Shown piece by piece: positions 45,597 to 54,859 of a DNA stretch of 64,000 bases (positions are counted from its first letter, which is position 1; every line of letters begins with the position of its first letter). The notes below the pieces were generated by a model. It ran no database searches. It saw nothing but the letters and a program-made list of their open reading frames with translations, and had not been told where the DNA came from. The stretch lies in contig NZ_BCTL01000034.1 of the NCBI RefSeq assembly GCF_001571265.1, forward strand, positions 1 to 64,000. Reading direction: 5' to 3'. A program made the translations under genes and the position numbers. This DNA comes from Cedecea neteri NBRC 105707 = ATCC 33855. Its GTDB lineage: Bacteria; Pseudomonadota; Gammaproteobacteria; Enterobacterales; Enterobacteriaceae.

Positions 45597-48377
45597 TTAG
45601 CGTTTTGCCCAGCTTGCCGCCTGATGGCCCGCCAGGGTACCAAAGACAATAATATCGGCCACTGCGTTACCGCCGATGCGGTTGCCGCCGTGAATACCAC
45701 CGGCCACTTCACCCGCCGCGAATGCGCCAGGGATAACCTGGTGCTGTTTATCCAGCACTTCGGTTTCGGCGTTGATGGTCACGCCGCCCATGGTGTGGTG
45801 CACCCCTGGGGCGATGCGGATGGCGTGGAACGGACCATCTTTAATCGGGTTACGCAGCGCGGTTTTACGACCAAAATCTTCGTCGTACTGATTTTCCACG
45901 AAGCCGTTGTAACGCTCAAGCGTGGCGAGGAAGGTGTGGTAATCCATCCCCAGTTTCTCCGCCAGTTCGCGAGGCCCTTCGGCGCTGACCACAAAGCCTT
46001 TGGCGATGTATTCATCCGCCGCTTTGTTTTTGGTGCGAACGTTCTCGTCGAACACGATGTAAGCGTATTTCTCCGGCAGCGCGATAATCTGCGCCGACAC
46101 TTTATCGCGGGTTTCCATTTCGTTAAAGAAACGGCTGCCTTTCTGGTTCACGAGGATGGCACCGCCGCCGCGAATGGACTCGGAAATCAGGTACGAAGTG
46201 GTTTGCTCCACGGTTGGGTGAATCTGAATTTCGCCCATATCCACGGTGCCTGCGCCCAGTTTTTCCAGCAGCGCGATGCCGCCACCCGTTGCGCCTTTGT
46301 GGTTAGTGGTGACAAAGCCTTCCAGATCCGGGCGGTATTTCACCACCATCGAACTGTTGGCGCTGAAGCCGCCGGTCGCCACGATCACGCTTTTCGCGTG
46401 GATGGTCAGCGCTTCGTTTTCGTCCGTCAGCAGCGCCACGCCGCTGACCGCGCCCTGGTCAAACAGGATTTCCGTTACCGCTGTTTCCATCAGCACGTCG
46501 ATGCTGCGTTTGTTGATGTTACGCAGCAGGCCGCTGATCAAGTAACCGCCAACCGCCGATCCATCACGTGGGCGGTGGGTGCGGTCAATGCTCATCCCGC
46601 CGGTGGTGGTGATGTCGTTCAGCATGATGCCGCGATCCGCCAGCCACTCAATGGCCTGCGGGGCGTTTTCCACAAAGCGATGCAGCAGCTCAGGGTTGTT
46701 TTTGTTGTAGCCGCCTTTCAGGGTTTCGGCATAGAACAGCTCTTTGCTGTCGAGAATACCTTTTACGCGCTGGAAGCGGGTTTCCGCCGCGTTCATGCCG
46801 GCAGATGCCTTGACGGTGTTCCCGCCGATGGACGGCATCTTCTCAACGATCAGGACGCTGGCACCTTCGTCATGGGCCTGAATCGCCGCCGCCAGACCGG
46901 CACCGCCGCTGCCGACCACAACCACGTCGTAGCTCTGCGGGGCGCTAACGCCGCCGCTTTCTTCAAATGCCTGCTGTTTGCTGGATTTCACCATCGCTTT
47001 AGAAACGGCTTTTTTCACCGCTTCGCTCTGGGAAGTCGCGCCGGAAATGGCATCCACAAACGGCGAGTTGGCGGTCAGGATGCGGGTACGAATTTCTTCG
47101 AAGTTAGTGGTGAATTCAACGTCGTCCTGCGGGCCAGAAGCCAGCACGATATCGGCGATGCGATCGCTGTCGAGGCTGACGTTGATCACCAGCTGATTGA
47201 CGTCATCGCTAACAGTTTCTTCGAAAATCCCCGGTTTGAATTTAGAGGCACCGCCCATGCTCATGTCGCGGATCATCGCCTCGACCAGCGAGAAGCGCCA
47301 CAGCGGCTCAGGAATAGTCAGCTCTTCACGTTTGGTGCTGTCGATAAACAGATCCAGCACTTCGCCGTTGGCGATGCGGGCAGTCCAGTCAGGGTAGGCG
47401 ATGCAGGCGCGGCCCACGGCCACCAGGTCATACCCGTGTTCCAGCGCGGTTTCCACGTCGGATGCATTGACGATGCCGCCCACGCCCATCACCGGGATCT
47501 GCGCCAGCGCGTCGGAACGCATTGCACAGTATTTGTTGATAAGCGGCGTCGGGTCACTGGTGTCGTTGATCGACGGACGCAGCGAGTAACCCAGGGAGAA
47601 GTGCAGGTAGTCCAGACCGCGCGCGGCCAGTTTTTCCAACAGATACATGGTGTCGTCGAAGCGAATGCCCGGGACTTCAAGCTCTTCCGGGGAGAAGCGA
47701 TAGCCGATGATGAACGCGTCGTCGGCGTACTGGCGCACCATCTGATGGGTGATATCCAGTACAGCGAGCGGGAACTTAGCGCGGTTATCGCGGCTGCCGC
47801 CCCATTCGTCGTCGCGCTGGTTTGAGTTCGGGGAGTAGAACTGCTGGATCAGGTAGGTATTCGCGCCGTGGATTTCCACACCGTCAAAACCTGCCTGAAT
47901 CGCACGGCGAACGGCGTCACCAAATTTGGTGACCATGCCTGCCACTTCTTCTGTGGTCAGGCCACGCGGCGTTGCGGCGCCATCACGCGGTGCAGCCAGT
48001 GCGCTAGGGCCAACCGGCGTGCGGCCACCGATGAGTTTAGGGTCAACCATGCGGCCGCCGTGGTAAATCTGCAGCAGCGCTCTGGAGCCTTCAGCCTTAA
48101 TCGCGGAGGCGATTTTCGCCAGGCCGGCAATTTTTTCGTCGGTATCTATCCCGATAGCGCCCGGGAATGCGAGGCCCAAATCGTCAATAAAGCAGCATTC
48201 CACCACGATGGTGCCGATGCTCCCGGCACGGACGCGGTAGTACTCCACCAGCTCTTCGGTCACGGTGCCATCAAAATACCCGGTGCAGGTGGTCATCGGT
48301 GCCATTAGCAGACGATTTTTTAACGCCGTACCGTTAGGTAAAGTAAATGGGCTTAACATGTGTTTGTCGGTGCTCAT
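45597..48377 (-). CDS. Soluble NADH:fumarate reductase (OYE-FMN_bind-FAD_binding_2 fusion)
   Basis: A 926-aa cytoplasmic flavoprotein with three domains. Residues about 1-370 form an Old Yellow Enzyme-type FMN barrel that should accept hydride from NADH (EIHGANTYLIQQFYSP, GVGGIV). Residues about 380-465 form an FMN_bind domain with the flavinylation motif DAISGATS, acceptor Thr448. Residues about 480-926 form a flavocytochrome c-type fumarate reductase domain with VVVVGSGGAGLAAAIQA, IHPTVEQTTSY and HTMGGVTINAETEV. The same layout is known for the Klebsiella pneumoniae soluble NADH:fumarate oxidoreductase. The neighbouring ApbE would attach its FMN. Confidence 0.9.
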   Translation of the reverse strand: MSTDKHMLSPFTLPNGTALKNRLLMAPMTTCTGYFDGTVTEELVEYYRVRAGSIGTIVVECCFIDDLGLAFPGAIGIDTDEKIAGLAKIASAIKAEGSRALLQIYHGGRMVDPKLIGGRTPVGPSALAAPRDGAATPRGLTTEEVAGMVTKFGDAVRRAIQAGFDGVEIHGANTYLIQQFYSPNSNQRDDEWGGSRDNRAKFPLAVLDITHQMVRQYADDAFIIGYRFSPEELEVPGIRFDDTMYLLEKLAARGLDYLHFSLGYSLRPSINDTSDPTPLINKYCAMRSDALAQIPVMGVGGIVNASDVETALEHGYDLVAVGRACIAYPDWTARIANGEVLDLFIDSTKREELTIPEPLWRFSLVEAMIRDMSMGGASKFKPGIFEETVSDDVNQLVINVSLDSDRIADIVLASGPQDDVEFTTNFEEIRTRILTANSPFVDAISGATSQSEAVKKAVSKAMVKSSKQQAFEESGGVSAPQSYDVVVVGSGGAGLAAAIQAHDEGASVLIVEKMPSIGGNTVKASAGMNAAETRFQRVKGILDSKELFYAETLKGGYNKNNPELLHRFVENAPQAIEWLADRGIMLNDITTTGGMSIDRTHRPRDGSAVGGYLISGLLRNINKRSIDVLMETAVTEILFDQGAVSGVALLTDENEALTIHAKSVIVATGGFSANSSMVVKYRPDLEGFVTTNHKGATGGGIALLEKLGAGTVDMGEIQIHPTVEQTTSYLISESIRGGGAILVNQKGSRFFNEMETRDKVSAQIIALPEKYAYIVFDENVRTKNKAADEYIAKGFVVSAEGPRELAEKLGMDYHTFLATLERYNGFVENQYDEDFGRKTALRNPIKDGPFHAIRIAPGVHHTMGGVTINAETEVLDKQHQVIPGAFAAGEVAGGIHGGNRIGGNAVADIIVFGTLAGHQAASWAKR

Positions 48378-48798
48378 AATGTCGACTCCAAACTTTAAAA
48401 TTTAAAACTGAGAATTGGGTTGCTGGCACTATTTTCGTTCTGGTTATTGGCCACTTCGCATATCAACAATATAAGACTATTTTTAGTTACCAAACTATTT
48501 ACGTTAGTTTAAAAATTATTGAAGAACCGTAATAACACAATTACCCACAACGTGTTATTAATTAAAATATAAAAGATAACAGCTTATTAAATTAATATAA
48601 CATTTCAGTTACCTTGGCAGAGTACCACACAGACACACGCCAGGCCTTGCGCAGAGCGGAATCGAGTCAGCTAAAACCACTAAAAATAGACTGAGAGGCG
48701 CATTTTTAATGATCAAATTGATAACTTTTTTGCGTAAATACCCCTGAAAATATGCGAACTATTATTTTTTTATAAAAGAATAAACAGAATGCTGTTTC

Positions 48799-48812
48799 TT
48801 GATCTCGATCAA
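48799..48812. promoter_or_regulatory. Perfect FNR box
   Basis: TTGATCTCGATCAA matches the FNR consensus TTGAT-N4-ATCAA at all ten defined positions. A TATAAT hexamer at 48839-48844 on the + strand places the box centre about 42 to 45 bases before the likely start point, a class II activating position for the transporter gene. Anaerobic induction is inferred. Confidence 0.85.
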
Positions 48813-48838
48813 TTGTCATATACCCCGAAAGCGCAATA

Positions 48839-48844
48839 TATAAT
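48839..48844 (+). promoter_or_regulatory. -10 element of the transporter promoter
   Basis: TATAAT, 26 bases after the FNR box. The predicted transcript leader is about 145 bases long to the ATG at 48997. Confidence 0.6.
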
Positions 48845-48996
48845 TATCCAAAGAATTTAATTCACCGCTGATAAAAAGCGATGAATGGTTATTTCCGCCA
48901 CAACCAGAAACCAACATTTAATTAATAAAGAAAGTTTAAAAACTAAAGTAAGCGGAAATAAAAACAGAATCCTTAACTCCTTATAACGGTGTCATT

Positions 48997-50508
48997 ATGA
49001 GTGTAATAACCACCAATCTACCGCCGCTCAAAGAGAGCACTAAAAAAGCAGGCAGCAACAAACGTTGGCTGATGATGGCGCTGCCCATCATTGTGGCACT
49101 GTTGTTGATGCTGGTTCCGGTCCCGGACGGCTTGCCGCCGTACGCCTGGCACTTCTTTGCTGTCTTCGTCGGCGTCATCGTAGGGCTTATCTTCGAGCCG
49201 CTGCCGGGCGCCGTTATCGGCCTGACCGGGATCGTCGTCATTTCACTTGGCAGCCAGTGGCTGCTGTTCAGCCCGGAACAAATGGCCGACCCGAAATTCA
49301 AGCTGGCGGGGGCCTCCTTTAAATGGGCGGTCAGCGGCTTCGGTAACTCCACCGTCTGGCTTATCTTCGGCGCATTTATGTTTGCTGCCGGTTACGATAA
49401 AACCCAGTTTGGCCGTCGCCTGGCGCTGATTCTGGTGAAATACCTTGGCCGCCGCAGCCTGACGCTGGGCTACGCCATTGCCTTCGCCGACCTGCTGCTG
49501 GCGCCGTTTACCCCGTCCAACACTGCACGTAGCGGCGGGACCATCTACCCGATTATCGCTAACCTGCCGCCGCTGTACGGCTCTAAACCTAACGACCCGA
49601 GCGCACGTAAAATCGGTTCTTACCTGATGTGGGTGGCTATCACCGCCGCATGTATCACCAGCTCAATGTTCCTTTCTGCTCTGGCCCCTAACCTGCTGGC
49701 GCTGGCGCTGGTGAAAAGCATCGTCGGGATCAACATCTCCTGGGGTATGTGGTTCCTCGCCTTCCTGCCGCTTGGCCTGCTGTTACTGCTGACCATGCCG
49801 CTGCTGGCCTACTGGCTCTATCCGCCTGAAGTGAAAGTGAACGACGAAGTGCCAAAATGGGCGAGCCGTGAACTGGAAAAACTGGGCAAGCTGTCCCGCA
49901 ACGAAATCCTGCTGCTGGTGTTCGTCTGCTCCGCACTGGTGATGTGGATCTTCGCGGCAAGCTGGATTGAGCCTGCGCTGGCCGCCCTTCTGGTTATCGT
50001 CCTGATGCTGTGGACCGGCGTCCTGAACTGGAACGACATCACCAATAACAAGGCGGCGTGGAATACCTTCGTCTGGTTCGCCACCCTGGTTGCCCTGGCC
50101 GATGGCCTGTCTTCTACCGGCTTCATCTCCTGGCTGGGTAAAGAAGGCGGCGCGCTGATGACCGGTATCGCCCCAGGCACCGCGACCATTGTCCTGCTGC
50201 TGGCGTTCTACCTGCTGCACTACCTGTTTGCGAGCACCACCGCGCACACCACCGCACTGCTGCCGGCGATGCTGACCATCGCCTCCACCATTCCGGGCAT
50301 GAATATGGAAGTGTTCTGTCTGCTGATGGTGACCTCGCTGGGTATCATGGGCATCATCACCCCGTACGGCACCGGCCCAAGCCCTATCTACTACGGTAGC
50401 GGCTACCTGCCAACCAAAGACTACTGGCGCCTGGGCACCATCTTCGGCGGCCTGTTCCTGGTCGCGCTGCTGGTGATTGGTTATCCGTGGATGTCCCTGA
50501 TGTTCTGA
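48997..50508 (+). CDS. DASS-family dicarboxylate transporter (CitT/TtdT-like)
   Basis: A 503-aa inner-membrane carrier of the divalent anion:sodium symporter family, CitT group, with about 12 to 14 helices. Members work as anaerobic antiporters (citrate/succinate, tartrate/succinate). The two conserved substrate loops are visible: APFTPSNTARSGGTIYPI and the C-terminal TPYGTGPSPIYYGSGY. It is divergent from the fumarate reductase gene and 55 bp upstream of the fumarase gene. That context suggests malate, fumarate or tartrate uptake in exchange for succinate. Confidence 0.9.
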   Translation: MSVITTNLPPLKESTKKAGSNKRWLMMALPIIVALLLMLVPVPDGLPPYAWHFFAVFVGVIVGLIFEPLPGAVIGLTGIVVISLGSQWLLFSPEQMADPKFKLAGASFKWAVSGFGNSTVWLIFGAFMFAAGYDKTQFGRRLALILVKYLGRRSLTLGYAIAFADLLLAPFTPSNTARSGGTIYPIIANLPPLYGSKPNDPSARKIGSYLMWVAITAACITSSMFLSALAPNLLALALVKSIVGINISWGMWFLAFLPLGLLLLLTMPLLAYWLYPPEVKVNDEVPKWASRELEKLGKLSRNEILLLVFVCSALVMWIFAASWIEPALAALLVIVLMLWTGVLNWNDITNNKAAWNTFVWFATLVALADGLSSTGFISWLGKEGGALMTGIAPGTATIVLLLAFYLLHYLFASTTAHTTALLPAMLTIASTIPGMNMEVFCLLMVTSLGIMGIITPYGTGPSPIYYGSGYLPTKDYWRLGTIFGGLFLVALLVIGYPWMSLMF

Positions 50509-50511
50509 TTT

Positions 50512-50542
50512 AAAGCCGCTGGAGGGCAACCTCCGGCGGTTT
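50512..50542 (+). terminator. Hairpin between transporter and fumarase genes
   Basis: CCGCTGGAGG pairs with CCTCCGGCGG around loop GCAA (one mismatch), followed by TTTATTTTTATGG. The T-rich tail suggests partial termination, so fumarase may be expressed below the transporter. Confidence 0.6.
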
Positions 50543-50563
50543 ATTTTTATGGAGTAACGAGCT

Positions 50564-52213
50564 ATGTCGAACAAACCTTTTGTTTACCAAAATCCCTTCC
50601 CGCTGGCGCATGACGACACCGAATATTACCTGTTAACCCGCGACCACGTTTCCGTAAGCGAATTTGAAGGCCAGTCCATTCTTAAAGTTGAGCCGCAGGC
50701 GCTGACCCTGCTGGCGCAGCAGGCGTTTCACGATGCGGCGTTTATGTTGCGCCCGGCGCATCAGCAGCAGGTGGCGAACATCCTGAGCGACCCGGAAGCC
50801 AGCGAGAACGACAAATACGTCGCGCTGCAGTTCCTGCGTAACTCCGAAATCTCGGCCAAAGGCATTCTGCCGACCTGCCAGGACACCGGCACAGCCATCA
50901 TCATGGGAAAAAAAGGCCAGCGCGTCTGGACCGGCGGCGGCGATGAAGCGGCGCTGTCTCAAGGGGTGTACAACACCTATATCGAAGATAACCTGCGTTA
51001 CTCTCAGAACGCCCCGCTGGATATGTACAAAGAGGTGAACACCGGCACCAACCTGCCAGCGCAAATTGATCTCTACAGCGTGGACGGCGACGAATACAAA
51101 TTCCTGTGCGTCGCCAAAGGCGGCGGCTCCGCCAACAAAACTTATCTCTACCAGGAAACCAAGGCTCTGATCACCCCGGCGAAGCTGAAAAATTACCTGG
51201 TTGAGAAAATGCGTACCCTGGGCACCGCGGCCTGCCCGCCGTACCACGTGGCGTTTGTTATCGGCGGCACCTCCGCTGAATCTACGCTTAAAACCGTGAA
51301 GCTGGCGTCTACCCACTACTACGACGGCCTGCCAACCGAAGGCAACGAGCACGGCCAGGCATTCCGCGACGTGCAGCTTGAGCAGGAACTGCTGGAAGAA
51401 GCGCAGAAGCTCGGCCTGGGCACACAGTTTGGCGGTAAATACTTCGCCCACGACATCCGCGTCGTTCGCCTGCCGCGTCACGGCGCATCCTGCCCGATCG
51501 GCATGGGCGTTTCCTGCTCTGCGGACCGCAACATCAAGGCCAAAATCAACAAAGACGGCATCTGGATTGAGAAACTGGAAAGCAACCCGGGTAAATACAT
51601 CCCGGAAGAGCTGCGTCAGGCCGGTGAAGGCGAAGCGGTGAAAGTGAACCTGAACCGCCCGATGAAAGAGATCCTCGCTCAGCTGTCCGGGTTCCCTGTT
51701 TCCACCCGCCTGTCGCTCAGCGGCACCATCATCGTGGCGCGTGACATCGCCCATGCGAAGCTGAAAGAGCGTCTCGATAACGGCGAAGCGCTGCCTCAGT
51801 ACGTGAAAGATCACCCGATCTACTACGCTGGCCCGGCCAAAACCCCAGAGGGTTACGCTTCCGGCTCCTTAGGCCCAACCACCGCAGGCCGCATGGACTC
51901 CTACGTGGATCAGCTGCAGGCCAACGGCGGCAGCATGATCATGCTGGCCAAAGGTAACCGCAGCCAGCAGGTGACGGACGCCTGCCACAAACACGGTGGG
52001 TTCTATCTCGGCAGCATCGGCGGCCCGGCTGCCGTGCTGGCGCAAAACAGCATCAAGAGCCTTGAACTGGTGGAATACCCTGAGCTGGGCATGGAAGCCA
52101 TCTGGAAAATTGAAGTGGAAGACTTCCCGGCGTTTATCCTGGTGGATGACAAAGGCAACGACTTCTTCCAGCAGATCCAGAACAAACAGTGCGCAGGCTG
52201 TAACAAGCACTGA
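50564..52213 (+). CDS. Class I fumarate hydratase (FumA/FumB type)
   Basis: An oxygen-sensitive [4Fe-4S] enzyme that interconverts malate and fumarate. At 549 aa it compares with 548 for E. coli FumA and FumB. The cluster Cys residues are in [11 protein letters not shown] (Cys105), [12 protein letters not shown] and [14 protein letters not shown]. The C-terminal beta domain includes [19 protein letters not shown] precedes the ATG. In this operon it would feed fumarate to the divergent fumarate reductase, so the FumB (anaerobic) role is likely even if the sequence cannot separate FumA from FumB. Confidence 0.94.
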   Translation: MSNKPFVYQNPFPLAHDDTEYYLLTRDHVSVSEFEGQSILKVEPQALTLLAQQAFHDAAFMLRPAHQQQVANILSDPEASENDKYVALQFLRNSEISAKGILPTCQDTGTAIIMGKKGQRVWTGGGDEAALSQGVYNTYIEDNLRYSQNAPLDMYKEVNTGTNLPAQIDLYSVDGDEYKFLCVAKGGGSANKTYLYQETKALITPAKLKNYLVEKMRTLGTAACPPYHVAFVIGGTSAESTLKTVKLASTHYYDGLPTEGNEHGQAFRDVQLEQELLEEAQKLGLGTQFGGKYFAHDIRVVRLPRHGASCPIGMGVSCSADRNIKAKINKDGIWIEKLESNPGKYIPEELRQAGEGEAVKVNLNRPMKEILAQLSGFPVSTRLSLSGTIIVARDIAHAKLKERLDNGEALPQYVKDHPIYYAGPAKTPEGYASGSLGPTTAGRMDSYVDQLQANGGSMIMLAKGNRSQQVTDACHKHGGFYLGSIGGPAAVLAQNSIKSLELVEYPELGMEAIWKIEVEDFPAFILVDDKGNDFFQQIQNKQCAGCNKH

Positions 52214-52235
52214 TTGTTCTAAAAGCTGAACTGAG

Positions 52236-52263
52236 GCGGGCGCTGCGGTGCCCGCTTTTTTTT
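52236..52263 (+). terminator. Intrinsic terminator after fumarase
   Basis: GCGGGC, an 8-base loop, GCCCGC, then eight T residues, 22 bp past the fumarase stop. A textbook Rho-independent terminator that closes the transporter-fumarase operon. Confidence 0.9.
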
Positions 52264-52325
52264 GCCTAAAAGTTACTCCATACTGAAGCCCATATTTTCA
52301 GCCGTCGCCGACCAAAGGACTTCGC

Positions 52326-53654
52326 ATGTTAAGGATAATCAGCTGGCTATTGCTCACGCTGCTTAGCTGCGCAGGGCTTGGCGCCTGGTTTTTACAGCAG
52401 CAATACCAAGACAAATCCGCCGACTTCCGCATTCTTTATCGCGAAATTACGGTCAAGCTGTCCCAGCACGATGCCATTATCCCGCTTCTGCCAGCCAGTC
52501 AGGATGCCGGTGAAGTACAAAAGATCCTGCCGCAGATAGTCCTGTGGCGGCGGCATAACAACCTTGAGCCTCGCCTGGCGATTGTGCCGGAATCAAATGG
52601 CCGCTACTGGCTGAACCGCCCTAACCTCTCGCTGCTGATTGATCTCCCGACGCTGCTCGACACCCTGGGGGAGAAAAAGACTTTTCAACACCTCAGCATC
52701 AGCTGGAATAACACAATTCTTTGCGAACAGGGCAACGCCAACGCGGGCTACTGGCGGTGGGACAAAGCCGTCGCCAGCCCGACGCAACCGTTTTTAGTGT
52801 CGGCAAGCGACAGCCCGGAATGGGCGGAACTGCCCTGGTGGCTTATCGTTTCTCCGGCGATTTTCTGGGCGCTGGCACTCTATTTACTGACGCAATATCA
52901 GGCGAACAAACGCCGCCGGGACATTGCCGACCTGCGCGCCCGCTATGCCGAACTGACGCGGCTGAATACGATGGGAGAGCTGGCGGCCGGCATGATGCAT
53001 GAACTAAACCAGCCGCTAACCGCCATCATGAGCTACAACCAGGCGGCAGTACGGCTAATTAAGCAGGAGAACCCGGCCCAGGTTCCTGACCTGCTGGACG
53101 CCGCCGTGCTGCAAATAAAGCGTATCGATGCCCTGCTAAGTCAGTTCCGCCAGAAGCTCACCAGCGAGCGAGCCGAGTACCAACGGGTCGATCTCCCGCC
53201 GCTCTGGCAGCGCGTATGCAGACTGCTGGATAACGAACTGAGCAGCGGAAAAATCCGCGCCACCAGCCAGTTTGCCGACGACCTGCCGCCGCTGTTTGCC
53301 CCGCCGCTGTGGGTGGAGCAAATCCTGCATAACATCGCCAGCAACGCGATTCAGGCACAGACCAGCGGCGCGGGCTGGATACATCTGGACGCGACAATTG
53401 AAAATCAGGGTATCGCGCTGACGCTGACCGACGGCGGGCCGGGGCTTTCCCCGGAAGCGCTGGAACAGGTCTTTATCCCGTTCTTCACCACCCGTGCGCA
53501 GGGTGTTGGGCTGGGGATGGCACTCGCCGATACGCTGGTACAGCGCCTGAACGGTACCATTGAAGTCAGCAACATGCCGGGGGGCGGAGCCTGTTTCCGC
53601 CTTTGGTTCCCGCTACGGGATGAGGAGAAATTATGGAACCGTGCATCTGGCTGA
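52326..53654 (+). CDS. Sensor histidine kinase (DctB/FixL-type core)
   Basis: A 442-aa membrane kinase. Helix 1 is at residues 2-24, a roughly 150-residue periplasmic domain of no recognised family follows, and helix 2 is at about 175-198 (WWLIVSPAIFWALALYLLTQ). The phosphoacceptor is His225 in AAGMMHELNQPLTAIMSY, a HisKA type found in DctB/FixL-like kinases. The ATPase has NIASNAIQAQ, LTDGGPGL and GVGLGMALA. AAAGGA precedes the start. It overlaps the response regulator gene by 22 bases. The downstream secreted HbpS-like gene suggests haem or redox sensing. Confidence 0.88.
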   Translation: MLRIISWLLLTLLSCAGLGAWFLQQQYQDKSADFRILYREITVKLSQHDAIIPLLPASQDAGEVQKILPQIVLWRRHNNLEPRLAIVPESNGRYWLNRPNLSLLIDLPTLLDTLGEKKTFQHLSISWNNTILCEQGNANAGYWRWDKAVASPTQPFLVSASDSPEWAELPWWLIVSPAIFWALALYLLTQYQANKRRRDIADLRARYAELTRLNTMGELAAGMMHELNQPLTAIMSYNQAAVRLIKQENPAQVPDLLDAAVLQIKRIDALLSQFRQKLTSERAEYQRVDLPPLWQRVCRLLDNELSSGKIRATSQFADDLPPLFAPPLWVEQILHNIASNAIQAQTSGAGWIHLDATIENQGIALTLTDGGPGLSPEALEQVFIPFFTTRAQGVGLGMALADTLVQRLNGTIEVSNMPGGGACFRLWFPLRDEEKLWNRASG

Positions 53655-54250
53655 TTGATGACGACGCCGCCATTCGCGACTCGCTGAGCCTCCTGCTCGC
53701 CACCGTCGGCTGGCAAACTCACGTTTTTGACGGCGCCCAGGCTTTTCAGCAAAACGCCGGTGACTTCAGCCAGCTCAGCGGCTGCATGCTGCTGGACATC
53801 CGAATGCCGGGAAAAACCGGGCTGACGCTGCTGGAGGAGTGGACGCAGCAAGGCCTGACGCTGCCGGTGATTATCATGACCGGGCACGGCAACATTGACC
53901 TGTGCCGCCGGGCTTTTAAAAACGGTGCCTTTGAGTTTCTTACCAAGCCCGTTGATGCCGACCTGCTGTTCGAAGTCGTTGGTGCGGCGATGGAACAGCA
54001 GAAAGCGAAAGCCGAAGCCCGGCAGCAATGGCTGCCGCTGCAGGAGAAACTGGCGACGCTTACCGCGCGCGAAAAAGAGATGCTGGAGCAGCTGATTCAG
54101 GGCTATTCCAGCAAGGAGATCGCGCAGCTGTGCTCGCTTTCTCCTCGCACCGTGGAAGCGCATCGCGCTAACATTTTCGCCAAGCTGGAAGTAAATTCCC
54201 TGCCTAAGCTGCTAAAAACCTACGGCGGCATCGCCAAAGAGACTAAGTAA
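53633..54250 (+). CDS. FixJ/NarL-type response regulator
   Basis: A 205-aa regulator with a FixJ-like receiver (acidic pair in LIDDDAAIRDSL, phosphorylation site Asp55 in CMLLDIRMPG, Lys in FLTKPVDADLL) and a LuxR-type helix-turn-helix (LTAREKEMLEQLIQGYSSKEIAQLCSLSPRTVEAHRANI). The start ATG at 53633 lies inside the kinase gene, so the two are translationally coupled. The likely targets are the next two genes, which follow on the same strand after a 92-bp gap. Confidence 0.9.
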   Translation: MEPCIWLIDDDAAIRDSLSLLLATVGWQTHVFDGAQAFQQNAGDFSQLSGCMLLDIRMPGKTGLTLLEEWTQQGLTLPVIIMTGHGNIDLCRRAFKNGAFEFLTKPVDADLLFEVVGAAMEQQKAKAEARQQWLPLQEKLATLTAREKEMLEQLIQGYSSKEIAQLCSLSPRTVEAHRANIFAKLEVNSLPKLLKTYGGIAKETK

Positions 54251-54342
54251 AACTACCTGGAAAGTTAGGTGTTCGCGCCAATTTCCCGCCTGTGACTCGT
54301 TGCATAGTATTGCTCCATAACCAACAACTCTGGAGCAACATC

Positions 54343-54840
54343 ATGAAACGTCTTCTGTTAAGCGCCCTGCTGCTGGGCGGCATCGTCTCTACCGCCAGCG
54401 CCGCCACCGGCGTGCTGAGCCAGAAAAACCTCTCCCTTGAGCTTGCCGATAAGCTGGCACAAAGCGTTCTTCAGGTGTGCGCCAAAGATAACTACAACGT
54501 GGCGGTCACCGTGGTTGATCGTTCAGGCACGCCGCTGGTGATGAAACGCATGGACAACGCCGGGCCGCATACCGTGGAAGCCAGCCGCATGAAAGCTTTC
54601 ACCTCGCTGACCACCAAAAACCCAACCGACAACGTAATGAAAGGCTCTCAGTCCAACGCCGGCGCGGCCAATATGCGTGATATCCCTGGCTTCCTGCTGC
54701 TGGCGGGCGGCGTGCCGGTGAAGTCCGGTGAACAGGTGATTGGCGCAGTCGGCGTCGGCGGCGCACCGGGTGGACATCTGGATCAGGCCTGTGCGCTGGA
54801 AGGCTTAAAAAGCATTGAGAAAGAATTGAACGCGGGCTAA
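54343..54840 (+). CDS. Secreted HbpS/GlcG-family (DUF336) protein
   Basis: A 165-aa protein with a signal peptide (MKRLLLSALLLGGIVSTASA) and a GlcG/HbpS domain: NVAVTVVDRSGTPLVMKRMDNAGPHTVEAS, then LLAGGVPVKSGEQVIGAVGVGGAPGGHLDQACA. HbpS of Streptomyces binds haem and tunes the SenS/SenR two-component system. The ATG at 54343 has GGAG upstream; an upstream in-frame extension to 54292 lacks support and would bury the signal peptide. It lies between the kinase/regulator pair and an outer-membrane protein gene, 19 bp from the latter. Confidence 0.85.
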   Translation: MKRLLLSALLLGGIVSTASAATGVLSQKNLSLELADKLAQSVLQVCAKDNYNVAVTVVDRSGTPLVMKRMDNAGPHTVEASRMKAFTSLTTKNPTDNVMKGSQSNAGAANMRDIPGFLLLAGGVPVKSGEQVIGAVGVGGAPGGHLDQACALEGLKSIEKELNAG

Positions 54841-54859
54841 CACGGCAAGGAGCCAAAAC

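Larger units (their letters stand above)
48378..48996. promoter_or_regulatory. Divergent control region of fumarate reductase and dicarboxylate transporter
   Basis: A 619-bp gene-free, strongly AT-rich region between the two operons. It holds the FNR box at 48799-48812 and a -10-like TATAAT at 48839-48844. Many A/T runs (48500-48620) could hold DcuR-type sites, which lack a strict consensus. No open reading frame of note was seen. Confidence 0.65.

Noticed and set aside
45539-45712. Longer ApbE start at 45712
   Set aside because: It would overlap the reductase gene by more than 100 bases and lacks a Shine-Dalgarno, whereas the ATG at 45538 has AAGGAG.
45624-47825. A 733-codon open frame antisense to the fumarate reductase gene
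   Set aside because: It is a mirror frame of a GC-rich coding sequence, is rich in His, Arg, Val and Gly, has no recognisable domain, and the opposite strand encodes an intact three-domain enzyme.
48378-48996. Possible small RNA or gene in the 619-bp divergent region
   Set aside because: I saw AT-rich regulatory DNA with an FNR box but no open frame with a ribosome-binding site and no hairpin plus T run.
50633-51814. A 393-codon open frame antisense to fumarase
   Set aside because: The fumarase frame has all cluster Cys residues and full length; the antisense product has no domain and shadow composition.
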